64,000 nt of DNA from Candidatus Babeliales bacterium (GTDB lineage: Bacteria > Babelota > Babeliae > Babelales > Chromulinivoraceae), in assembly GCA_018062405.1 (NCBI GenBank), contig JAGOSF010000003.1:1-64000 (forward strand), written 5' to 3'. The notes under the pieces are model-generated. The model searched no databases. It was not told the origin of the DNA and saw only the letters and a program-made list of their open reading frames with translations. The translations under genes were made by a program, and so were the position numbers. Every line of letters starts with the position of its first letter. Positions within the stretch are counted from its first letter, which is position 1. Of the stretch, positions 56,318 through 64,000 are shown one piece after another.

Positions 56318-57442
56318 CTATAAAATGGGCTGCTGTTTTTTTATACTTTTTTGAGAAATAATATAATTTTTTGATTGTCGATGACTTAATTTCTCAAGCA
56401 TGACATAAAAAAAATCCCGGTCAACAGATTTAATAACTGCCTGTTCATGAGCCTCGAACAAACAAACTGGATAACCCCTTCCCTTTAAAGCCTGATCCAA
56501 AGCAATTGAACAAACTTGATCAACCAATTCAGCAGACTTTGCAATCCATGCAGGAAATTCGATTCGTGCAATTTCGCTCCCAACATGCAGATAACAAAAA
56601 TAAGGCTGCAAATGAGACGGATACAAGAAACTGATCGGCGCCCTACTCTTAAAAACAATAGATCGCTGGTAAGGTTTTATATACAAATCGACAATATCAA
56701 CATCAGTTAAACGATCAATAACCGATGTATGCCCTAAATTTTCTTCATCAAACTGCGATAGCTCAAGCTTGCACAAATTAACCAGCTCTTTGGTTCTAGG
56801 CAAACTCATGTAACCGGCAATAAGCATATTATTTTGATAAAACTGTTCGAGAATTTGGCAATATTTATCCAAAAAGAGTTCTTTAAATTCCATATCTTGC
56901 GCATCAAGATGAAAAAATATTAATGATCCATCAAACAAACAGACAGATAAAGCCTGTGGTGCTTGTAACTTAATGTGTAGCATGTGCTCTAAGGCAAGAT
57001 CAAATTCATCTTTTTCTCGCTGCATGTTAACAAAATCTTGAGAGCCAAAATCGTTTTCCGCATCTAATTTTGTCGTTAAAAATGGCTGGCTACCGCATTG
57101 AATCGACTTTCCAACAAGGCCGTATCGCAGCTGAATAAATCCAATATTAATTAAAAAACATGGAGGACCTTGGTGTTTATCATAATAAATTTGTGATCCA
57201 TCGACAGCAACAACTGCATAATTATCTTTGCAAGGTATAATTGAAACAACAGGACTCAATAAACCCTGCCAACCGGGAACCAAAAGAGGCTGCTTTGTTT
57301 TTTGAATTTTTTTATCAAAATCTTGATCCATTGATATTTTCATCCAAACTTGTCGAGCTATATCTATTTCTTGAGCAAATCCAATAAATAGATCTGTTGA
57401 GACTTTCTGTAAAGCAGCAACTATTTTTGATCGATCTAACAT
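56318..57442 (-). CDS. nurA: NurA-domain nuclease
   Basis: 374 residues. NurA family features: VVAVDGSQIY (catalytic Asp), CLFDGSLIFF, AGYMSLPRTKEL and the C-terminal GYPVCLFEAHEQAVI. In archaea NurA works with the HerA helicase to resect DNA ends; bacterial homologs are also found with HerA-like ATPases. No herA is adjacent. The start at 57442 is chosen for its AAAGG site; the frame extends to 57487. Confidence 0.82.
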   Translation of the reverse strand: MLDRSKIVAALQKVSTDLFIGFAQEIDIARQVWMKISMDQDFDKKIQKTKQPLLVPGWQGLLSPVVSIIPCKDNYAVVAVDGSQIYYDKHQGPPCFLINIGFIQLRYGLVGKSIQCGSQPFLTTKLDAENDFGSQDFVNMQREKDEFDLALEHMLHIKLQAPQALSVCLFDGSLIFFHLDAQDMEFKELFLDKYCQILEQFYQNNMLIAGYMSLPRTKELVNLCKLELSQFDEENLGHTSVIDRLTDVDIVDLYIKPYQRSIVFKSRAPISFLYPSHLQPYFCYLHVGSEIARIEFPAWIAKSAELVDQVCSIALDQALKGRGYPVCLFEAHEQAVIKSVDRDFFYVMLEKLSHRQSKNYIISQKSIKKQQPIL

Positions 57443-57610
57443 AAATTTACCTTTATTTTGGGGAAAAACGAGAAAAAAACCAGACAAAATTCAAAAAATA
57501 TGATACACTAATATAAATTAAAGTTTTAGAAATATTTACATTATATATCACTTCTGCACAGAAATATAATTCGCGGGAGTTTATAAACTTTCAAAATAGG
57601 GAGTACGTTT

Positions 57611-58177
57611 ATGATCAAGAAAATGGTCCTACAGCACCAAAAGCTACCAAAACAGTTACATATTGTGAAAACTATTATTTTTGATTTAAGCGGCGTACTT
57701 CTTATCAAAAAAACAGCACAAGATTTTATTCAAGCCCCTCAAGCAACTGCATCAATGGTTGCTGTTAACTTTTTAGAAACTATTGCTCTTTTAAAAGCAT
57801 GTAAAGCTTCTGGGCATAAATTATTCGTGCTTTCTAACCTTTCAATTCCCGAATTCGATAGAATTAAACAAGAACCAGAAATCGCTTCTTTATTTAGTTT
57901 CTTTGATGATATCGTTATCAGCGCAATGACCCCTTACGAAAAGCCAGATCATCAGATCTTTACTTATTTCTGCCAACAGTATAACCTACAACCAGCAGAT
58001 TGTGTATTTATCGATGATAAACAAGATAATCTTGATGGTGCGCAAGCTGCATCAATCTACAAAACAATTCTATGCTCAAACTTCGATCTACAGCATGTTA
58101 AAAATGAACTAGTTTCCTTTGGAGTATTACATCAAAGTGATGCAATCGAACTCAATATTCCAACAGGACAAGCTTAA
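57611..58177 (+). CDS. HAD-like protein, altered catalytic motif
   Basis: 188 residues. HAD fold without large cap: IIFDLSGVLLI (motif I, D-L-S, the second Asp of DxD is replaced by Ser), VLSNLS, Lys in YEKPDHQIF and VFIDDKQDNLDGA. The general-acid Asp of motif I is missing, so phosphatase activity is doubtful. The AGGGAG site is 7 nt before the ATG. It is followed 25 bp later by a more eroded paralog. Confidence 0.8.
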   Translation: MIKKMVLQHQKLPKQLHIVKTIIFDLSGVLLIKKTAQDFIQAPQATASMVAVNFLETIALLKACKASGHKLFVLSNLSIPEFDRIKQEPEIASLFSFFDDIVISAMTPYEKPDHQIFTYFCQQYNLQPADCVFIDDKQDNLDGAQAASIYKTILCSNFDLQHVKNELVSFGVLHQSDAIELNIPTGQA

Positions 58178-58202
58178 TAAAATATATACATAGGGATAAT
58201 TT

Positions 58203-59006
58203 ATGAATTATAAGCATAAGACGTTAGCCTTTTTATTCTTTTTTACAACTTGTTCAAACGATCTTTCAGCTACATTTATTAAACATATTTTTGTTGATAT
58301 TAATGCTCTTGTTGCAACAAGCCCTACAGCTGCAAGTAAAATAGTTGGCATCATCAACTCAATGAAGTATACAGCTCGAGTTGGACATATTCCTTCAAAA
58401 TCAGATTTTTTTAAAGCATTAAAAAATGTCCCTGCACAATCAAGCCAATTGACGTACAACGACGATCTTGTCATGCCTGCAATTTTATCAGATTGGTTAC
58501 TTGGATTACAATCAAATAATACCATTCGATATATCATTAACCAATATCTTGAAAAATGTTCCATCTCTGAAATTGAAAAAACCATTTTCAAAAATATTTC
58601 ATCCATGATGATGAATCCTGCAATATTCATTGACACTCAATATTTAATGAAAGATATTGCAAAAATTTTGCATACACTTAAAAAATCAGGGTACAACATC
58701 TACATCATTGGAAACTGGGACAAAGAATCTGAACAATTTTTAATGAAATTGCTTCATGGCCATTTTTTACCTGAAGCTCGTCATTGCTATTTTTCAAGCA
58801 AAGCAAAGCAACTCAAACCGCATTCTGAATATTTTGAACTTTTAGTTGAACATTTTAATGTTAACATCGAAGAATCTTTAATTATTGATGTTGAAAAAAA
58901 TCACGTGCAAGCAGCTCGTCATCAAGGTTTTTCAACTATTTTATTACATGGGCACAACCCAACACAGCTCAAATCAGAATTATCAAGAATCGGCATCAAA
59001 ATCTAA
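58203..59006 (+). CDS. Secreted HAD-like protein, eroded active site
   Basis: 267 residues. A signal peptide (MNYKHKTLAFLFFFTTCSN...) precedes a domain aligning with the HAD paralogs at 44509/45448, but motif I reads FVDINALVAT (second Asp to Asn) and motif IV LIIDVEKNHVQAA (only one Asp). It keeps YIIGNWD. Catalysis by the normal mechanism is unlikely; a binding role or decay are the alternatives. Terminator downstream. Confidence 0.78.
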   Translation: MNYKHKTLAFLFFFTTCSNDLSATFIKHIFVDINALVATSPTAASKIVGIINSMKYTARVGHIPSKSDFFKALKNVPAQSSQLTYNDDLVMPAILSDWLLGLQSNNTIRYIINQYLEKCSISEIEKTIFKNISSMMMNPAIFIDTQYLMKDIAKILHTLKKSGYNIYIIGNWDKESEQFLMKLLHGHFLPEARHCYFSSKAKQLKPHSEYFELLVEHFNVNIEESLIIDVEKNHVQAARHQGFSTILLHGHNPTQLKSELSRIGIKI

Positions 59007-59023
59007 ATTTTACCATGACAACG

Positions 59024-59053
59024 AAAAAGCGGAATATGATATTCCGCTTTTTT
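59024..59053. terminator. Intrinsic terminator
   Basis: AAAAAGCGGAAT pairs with ATTCCGCTTTTT with a small ATG-like loop. It lies between convergent genes. Confidence 0.9.
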
Positions 59054-59078
59054 AGTACTAAAATCTATCGTAAGAACC

Positions 59079-60275
59079 TTATAATTCTTTCATGACCTCT
59101 AAAAATTTTTCAACTTCTGCCATGGTATTATAAAAACCAAAGCTCACACGAACCGTTGAATCTAATCCTAATTTTTCATGATACGGCTGAACACAATGAT
59201 TGCCAGCTCGAACTGCAATTCCATAACTGTTTAAAAACATTGCAATATCATGCCCATGAATTTCATCATCATAAAAAGTAACAATATGACCAGTTTTGTT
59301 TTGATATAAAAATTTAAAACCCAGAGCTTGTAATCCAGCTGTCATTGCAGCAACTAAAGCATCTTCATGTGCCGCAATTACCGAAAAATCAACATTATTA
59401 TTCAAATACGTAACAACACTGGCAAGACCAATTGCTTGAGCTATTGGTGGAGTTCCAGCCTCAAAACAATACGGTGGATTTTTCCAATATGATTCATCAT
59501 ACCCAGCACTATAGACCATAGAACCACCAAACTTATGAGGATAACATTGGCCATGAACTAACTTTTTAATAAATAAGCAGCCAACTCCAGTAGGTCCATA
59601 CAATTTATGGCCAGAAAATACTAAAAAATCACATCCAAGTTTTGTAACATCAATTTTTTGATGAGCAACCGATTGAGCCGCATCAACCAAAACTTTTGCT
59701 CCAACTTGATGCGCTGCTGCAACAATTAATTCAATGTCATTTGTTGTGCCTAAAATATTTGATGTATGAAAAATCGACACAAGCTTTGTTTTTTCTGACA
59801 AAGTTGCATAGTAAATTTTCATATCTAAAACACCAAATTCATCAACTGGTAAAATCGTTAATATCAGATTTTTTTCTTGAACCAACTGTTGCCATGGTAA
59901 AAAATTAGAATGATGCTCAACTTGTGAAATAATAATTTCATCGCCAGGTTGTAAATTATGTTGCGCCCAAATACGAGCCACCATATTAATTCCATCGGTC
60001 GTACCGCTCGTAAAAACTAACTCACAAGCTTGCGCCCCAATAAATTCAGAAATAATTCCCCGAGCTTGTTCATAATGCAATGTTGTTTTTTCTGCAAAAG
60101 CATACAAACCACGATCCACATTAGATTTATAACTCTTGTAATATTCTGCCATCGCCTGTATTCCAACAAAAGGAATTTGAGCTGTTGCAGCTGAATCGAA
60201 ATAAATACATGGATGACCATACACCGTTTGTTCAAAAATCGGAAAATCCGAACGTAAATTTTCTAAGTTTCTCAT
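59079..60275 (-). CDS. sufS: Cysteine desulfurase SufS
   Basis: PLP enzyme taking sulfur from cysteine for iron-sulfur cluster assembly. The PLP lysine is in FSGHKLYGPTG; the catalytic Cys in VRAGNHCVQPYHEKLG near the C-terminus; N-terminal YFDSAATAQIP is typical of the group II class. 398 residues. Overlaps sufD by 4 bp (ATGA). No sufE or sufU is next to it. Confidence 0.96.
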   Translation of the reverse strand: MRNLENLRSDFPIFEQTVYGHPCIYFDSAATAQIPFVGIQAMAEYYKSYKSNVDRGLYAFAEKTTLHYEQARGIISEFIGAQACELVFTSGTTDGINMVARIWAQHNLQPGDEIIISQVEHHSNFLPWQQLVQEKNLILTILPVDEFGVLDMKIYYATLSEKTKLVSIFHTSNILGTTNDIELIVAAAHQVGAKVLVDAAQSVAHQKIDVTKLGCDFLVFSGHKLYGPTGVGCLFIKKLVHGQCYPHKFGGSMVYSAGYDESYWKNPPYCFEAGTPPIAQAIGLASVVTYLNNNVDFSVIAAHEDALVAAMTAGLQALGFKFLYQNKTGHIVTFYDDEIHGHDIAMFLNSYGIAVRAGNHCVQPYHEKLGLDSTVRVSFGFYNTMAEVEKFLEVMKEL

Positions 60276-60997
60276 ATTTTTTCATATATTTTTTTAAGAA
60301 TAAACTCTCTTTTATCATACCCTTGCAACATGTCTGCAAATAACGCCTGAACGAGCAATTGCTTAATTGTACCATCATCAAGCCCACGACTTTTCATGTA
60401 GTGCATCTGCTCACCCATAAAGCGTCCAACTGCAGATCCATGATAGCATTGCACATCATGATTCAAAACTTCAATATTTGGAATGGAAATCACACGAGCT
60501 TGAGAAGACAATAGAATATTTTTATTATTTTGCAATGCGTAGGTACCTGACGCTTGCTCTTCAATTCGAATCGTACCTTCATATTGTAAAGAAGCAGAAT
60601 CTGCTAAAAGCGCTTGTAAAAAAAACCTGCTCTGACTTTCTTTTCCACAATGAACTTGACGAGTTTGCAGCTGCACAGATTGGTTTTGAGCAAGAGCACA
60701 CATCCCCAAAAGGGTAATTTTGCTCGAATTGCCACACAAAATCATTGATAATTTTATATCAACAAGTTCTGGAAATAGCAGAATTAATCGAACTGTCAGA
60801 TCAACAGAATCGGCACAAAATATGTGAATGTTTGCAACAACTGATTCTGTAACCAACAGCGTTAAAGTAGTTGACTGCCCAGGTGATGTAACAAAACAAT
60901 AATTTTTATTACTCAGCTCGACACTGACGTCAATATTTTGATCGAGGAGATGATGATCGAGATCTTGTGAATTTTTATGCGAAAAGCATGAATACAA
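60272..60997 (-). CDS. sufD: Fe-S assembly scaffold protein SufD, short
   Basis: 241 residues: only the C-terminal beta-helical core and the end of SufD are recognisable (HDVQCYHGSAVGRF with GLDDGTIKQLLVQALFADML). It lacks the ~150-residue N-terminal part of classical SufD. The start is unclear: no ATG precedes the conserved part and the TTG at 60997 has no ribosome binding site; TATAAT lies just upstream on the minus strand. It may be a genuine short form, as in reduced genomes, or have lost its start when the operon was split. Confidence 0.8.
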   Translation of the reverse strand: MYSCFSHKNSQDLDHHLLDQNIDVSVELSNKNYCFVTSPGQSTTLTLLVTESVVANIHIFCADSVDLTVRLILLFPELVDIKLSMILCGNSSKITLLGMCALAQNQSVQLQTRQVHCGKESQSRFFLQALLADSASLQYEGTIRIEEQASGTYALQNNKNILLSSQARVISIPNIEVLNHDVQCYHGSAVGRFMGEQMHYMKSRGLDDGTIKQLLVQALFADMLQGYDKREFILKKIYEKI

Positions 60998-61215
60998 ATT
61001 AATTATAACAATCCAAGCTCTATAAAAACTTTAACTATATGTGACTTTTTCTTTTAAGATACCACAAAACCAGTTTTTTTACCAAAAAAGCTCAACCTCT
61101 TTGCATTCGATTCAACTTCATGGTTTCTTGCATTCAATCTCTAAATCGATATAATAGTAAACGAGATTTTTCAAAAAAGTTTATAACAAAATTTTACACA
61201 CAAGGACGTTTTACA

Positions 61216-61545
61216 ATGAACAAAAAACAATTATTCACTTTAGCTTTTGGTATCACTGCAGTTATGAACATGAATGCAAACATTGATAACAATACAACTG
61301 CAGAAGAAACTGCAATCGTTGCACTTGCTGCTGTTATCACAACAGAATCTGCATTGCCAAAAGATACAGAAGAAACTATCGCAGCAACTGACGTACAAGA
61401 TGCTTCATCAACAGAAGAAATTTCTACTTCTGATGTACAAGTTACAACTCCAGTAGAAGCAATTAATGCAGAAACTGTTGTAACAACTTTAGAAATTGCA
61501 GTTTCTACTGCTCCTGAAGTTTCTTCAGAAGAAGCTCAAAAATAA
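61216..61545 (+). CDS. Small secreted Ala/Thr/Glu-rich protein
   Basis: 109 residues from ATG 61216 (AAGGA 9-10 nt upstream). Signal peptide at 1-22 (MNKKQLFTLAFGITAVMNMNA), then a low-complexity chain of Thr, Glu, Ala and Val with repeated short phrases (TTESALPK, STEEISTSD, TTPVEAI). No globular domain is evident. It has its own terminator and lies on the opposite strand inside the suf operon. Confidence 0.7.
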   Translation: MNKKQLFTLAFGITAVMNMNANIDNNTTAEETAIVALAAVITTESALPKDTEETIAATDVQDASSTEEISTSDVQVTTPVEAINAETVVTTLEIAVSTAPEVSSEEAQK

Positions 61546-61570
61546 TTAATTTATTTTTCGCGCAAATATC

Positions 61571-61602
61571 AAAAAGGTCACATCATCATGTGGCCTTTTT
61601 TG
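61571..61602. terminator. Intrinsic terminator
   Basis: AAAAAGGTCACAT pairs with ATGTGGCCTTTTT with one G-T pair. Both strands have T runs, so it could also cut minus-strand suf transcription. Confidence 0.85.
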
Positions 61603-61727
61603 CTACACCCAACAAATAAATTCTTATAGCATCATGAAAAAAGCCAGATTGCTTTTCATGCATAAAAGTGTAAAATTCAGTACGAAATCGGTTGAATAAA
61701 AATGATGAAAATAAAAAAGGAATCTGT

Positions 61728-62339
61728 ATGAAAACAAATAAAAGAATTCTTACGCTTGCTATAAGTTTAGCAATGTTCTGCCCAGTCAAACCAAACAATG
61801 CTACAAAAAATGCTGAACCAACACCACAACAAATTGATGCTGCTATTTCAAATGCTGTAGAACTTGCAAAAAAAGCTGCTCCAGGATCATCAGAACAAGA
61901 TGCAACATCTCAAAACGCTATCAACAAATCAGCAACAGAAAAAAACGCACCGGCTCAAAAGACTCCCGATAAATCAGTAACAGAAAAAGCTGTTTTAGCA
62001 ACGATTACAACAATCAACGAAAACAAACCGACTCCTGTTGTCGAAGCTCAACAGCAAAGATCTATTTCTCTTAATGATGCGATCGAGTTATTACAAATAT
62101 CTATAAAAAGTGCACACAAAGAACTGAACGCAACAGAAAAAGAAATTTTATCAACAATTATCTCTGATGTTATTAATTCTGCAATTGTCGACATTCAAGC
62201 TCTTCAAAATCATGAAATTTCAAAAGAAAGTGCTATAACTATATTGCAAGCTTATATCAATAGTCTTACTGTTGGTAACAAATTTACAATCAACGGCGTA
62301 ACCTATAATATTGTCCCAACAAAACATAGAAGAAATTAA
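61728..62339 (+). CDS. Secreted hypothetical protein
   Basis: 203 residues from ATG 61728 (AAAAGGA upstream). Signal peptide at 1-22, then an Ala/Lys/Thr/Pro-rich linker and a predicted all-helical region (~110-185: SLNDAIELLQISIKSAHKEL...), ending with TFDTITINGVTYN-like TINGVTYNIVP. No domain recognised. The second plus-strand gene interrupting the suf operon. Confidence 0.7.
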   Translation: MKTNKRILTLAISLAMFCPVKPNNATKNAEPTPQQIDAAISNAVELAKKAAPGSSEQDATSQNAINKSATEKNAPAQKTPDKSVTEKAVLATITTINENKPTPVVEAQQQRSISLNDAIELLQISIKSAHKELNATEKEILSTIISDVINSAIVDIQALQNHEISKESAITILQAYINSLTVGNKFTINGVTYNIVPTKHRRN

Positions 62340-62390
62340 TTTTAGTTTTTTACTCACAAGAATGGTCGCCTTCAAAAGCGGCTTTTCTTT

Positions 62391-63761
62391 TTAGCCTATA
62401 GAATCTTCCATCTCCATCTTGATCAGTCGATTGATCTCAATTGCATATTCCATCGGTAATTCTTTTACAAAACAATCGATAAATCCATTAACAATCAGAG
62501 CCTGAGCCTGTTGAGAAGAAAGCCCTCGCGCCATCAAATAGCAAAGTTGTTCGTCATTAATTTTACTCACTGATGCTTCATGACCAATATCAACAAAATC
62601 AGATTTGATATCAACTGTTGGATAGGTATCAGTTCGTGATAACCCATCAAGCAAAAGCGCATCACACTGCACACGAGAAACAATATTTTTAAGACCTGCG
62701 ATCACTTTTAACAATCCTCGATACGTTGTCCTGCCGCCATCTTTACTTATCGATTTCGAAACAATATTAGAAGTTGTGTTAGACGCACAATGAATAATTT
62801 TACCTCCAGCATCTTGCTGTTGGCCAGCACCGGCGATAGCAATTGAAATAATTTGACCTCGGCTTTGCTCGCCTTTCAAAATGATGCAGGGATATTTCAT
62901 CGTAACTTTACTGCCAAAATTACCATCAACCCAATCAACTGATGCGCGTTCATGAGCAATCGCACGCTTGGTCACCAGATTATAAACATTATTTGACCAA
63001 TTTTGAATCGTTGTATAACGAATATGAGCATCAGGCAAAGCGATCAGTTCTACAACCGCACTGTGTAACGAATTATTTCGAGAAACTGGCGCACTGCACC
63101 CTTCAACATAGTGAACTGAACTTCCCGGCTCTGCAATAATTAATGTTCGTTCAAATTGCCCCATCTGAGAAGATTCGATGCGAAAATATGCTTGCAAAGG
63201 TAAATCAACGTGAACCCCTGCAGGAATATAGACAAAACTACCTCCGCTCCAAACAGCAGAATTTAATGCAGCAAACTTATTGTCATGCGCAGGAATTACC
63301 GTAGCAAAATATTTTTTGAAAATTTCTGGATAATCATTAAGACCAGAATTGGTATCAAGAAAAATAACACCCTTAGCAGCCCATTTATCTTTTAATCGTT
63401 TATAAATAACTTCTGATTCAAACTGAGCTCCAACCCCTGCAAGCATTTCTCGCTCTGCTTGAGGAATACCAAGTTTTTCGAAGGTGTTTTTAATATCATC
63501 TGGCACTGTGTCCCATGACGAATGTTTGCCCTGCACAGATTGCACATAATAATGAATATCATGATGATTTAAATCTGATAAATCTGCACCCCACGAAGGC
63601 ATTGGTTTTTTTTCAAAAATATCTAAGGCTTTTAAACGAAAATCGGTCATCCAACCTGGTTCATTTTTTCGCTGCGAAATATCAGTGACAATTTTTCTAT
63701 TCAGACCTTTTTCTGCTCGATAGCCAATATAATCATTGTTTTTATCAAATTCATCGACCAT
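62391..63761 (-). CDS. sufB: Fe-S assembly scaffold protein SufB
   Basis: Central scaffold of the SufBCD complex. 456 residues with the conserved beginning ([20 protein letters not shown]), VEGCSAPV segment, and C-terminal [32 protein letters not shown] region. The ATG at 63761 is chosen because AAAAGGAT lies at a suitable distance; it overlaps the sufC stop by 11 bp. The signature cysteine of the family occurs in the VEGCSAP segment. Confidence 0.96.
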   Translation of the reverse strand: MVDEFDKNNDYIGYRAEKGLNRKIVTDISQRKNEPGWMTDFRLKALDIFEKKPMPSWGADLSDLNHHDIHYYVQSVQGKHSSWDTVPDDIKNTFEKLGIPQAEREMLAGVGAQFESEVIYKRLKDKWAAKGVIFLDTNSGLNDYPEIFKKYFATVIPAHDNKFAALNSAVWSGGSFVYIPAGVHVDLPLQAYFRIESSQMGQFERTLIIAEPGSSVHYVEGCSAPVSRNNSLHSAVVELIALPDAHIRYTTIQNWSNNVYNLVTKRAIAHERASVDWVDGNFGSKVTMKYPCIILKGEQSRGQIISIAIAGAGQQQDAGGKIIHCASNTTSNIVSKSISKDGGRTTYRGLLKVIAGLKNIVSRVQCDALLLDGLSRTDTYPTVDIKSDFVDIGHEASVSKINDEQLCYLMARGLSSQQAQALIVNGFIDCFVKELPMEYAIEINRLIKMEMEDSIG

Positions 63762-64000
63762 AAGAATCATATCCTTTTTGCTCGACCTGCTCTGCTAACT
63801 GAACATCGCCAGAATGAACAATTGTACCATCGTACATAATATGTACAAAAGTTGGTTCTATATAATCTAAAATTCTTCGATAGTGAGTAATAACAATACA
63901 ACTTGCGTTTTTATGAGCCTGAAGATATTGAGTAATGCACGTACCAATCGAGCGCAAAGCATCAACATCAAGACCAGAATCGATCTCATCAAGAATTATC
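63751..64000 (-). CDS. sufC: Fe-S assembly ATPase SufC (partial)
   Basis: The last ~83 residues are present; the 5' part lies beyond the window. The frame begins with [19 protein letters not shown], the Walker B and D-loop of the SufC ABC ATPase, followed by [17 protein letters not shown] (switch His) and the end of the protein. It supplies ATP-driven movement for SufBD. Coupled to sufB by an 11-bp overlap. Confidence 0.93.
   Translation of the reverse strand, partial: IILDEIDSGLDVDALRSIGTCITQYLQAHKNASCIVITHYRRILDYIEPTFVHIMYDGTIVHSGDVQLAEQVEQKGYDSYGR

Overview
The window is AT-rich bacterial chromosome. Two tandem nucleotide (ATP/ADP) translocase genes, several secreted proteins with host-directed folds (ankyrin repeats, GNAT, HAD, lipase-like, kinase-like) and a compact set of core genes suggest an obligate host-associated bacterium. 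The combination fits Candidatus Dependentiae (TM6/Babeliae) best, with Rickettsiales- or Chlamydiae-like lifestyles as the alternative. The taxon is an inference; no 16S rRNA gene is present.

Layout: 0-5 kb holds translation and replication genes on the minus strand (der, dnaX, SRP RNA, tRNA-Ser, rpsB). 5-8.5 kb holds the two translocases, preceded by a promoter, a small ORF and an intrinsic terminator that together look like a regulatory leader or a small RNA. 8.6-16 kb carries lon, cmk, recJ and small secreted proteins. 15.4-27 kb is accessory DNA. It opens with a 555-bp direct repeat of the recJ 5' end flanking a secreted GNAT gene. It continues with remnants and full copies of a putative toxin-immunity system: a 912-aa secreted protein with an EndoU-like C-terminal RNase domain, an orphan toxin tip, three full-length putative immunity genes and one fragment. 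Inside this locus sits a tight five-gene operon (membrane protein, unknown, Cas4/RecB-like nuclease, duplicated HNH-like protein, protein with an RNxxxH HEPN-like motif).

27-44 kb mixes housekeeping genes (lysS, endonuclease Q-like, mepB, sod, ftsB-like, rpsI, dksA-like, tadA, gyrB) with accessory genes (ankyrin proteins, a kinase-phosphatase-ligase RNA repair enzyme, a GH1 protein with an altered active site). 43.7-51.7 kb is a plus-strand run of secreted proteins: a Cys-rich tail protein, HAD paralogs, a tandem secreted pair, a second kinase-like protein and a lipase-like protein. 51.7-64 kb has tilS, a TonB-like gene, dnaJ, nurA, two eroded HAD paralogs and a suf iron-sulfur operon split by two inverted secreted-protein genes; sufC runs off the window end.

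Together the genes suggest an energy-parasitic cell that imports nucleotides, exports many small proteins, and carries both a likely RNA-cleaving toxin and an enzyme able in principle to heal 2',3'-cyclic phosphate/5'-OH RNA breaks. That functional link is a hypothesis. Many short genes are followed by strong intrinsic terminators, so most transcription units are short.
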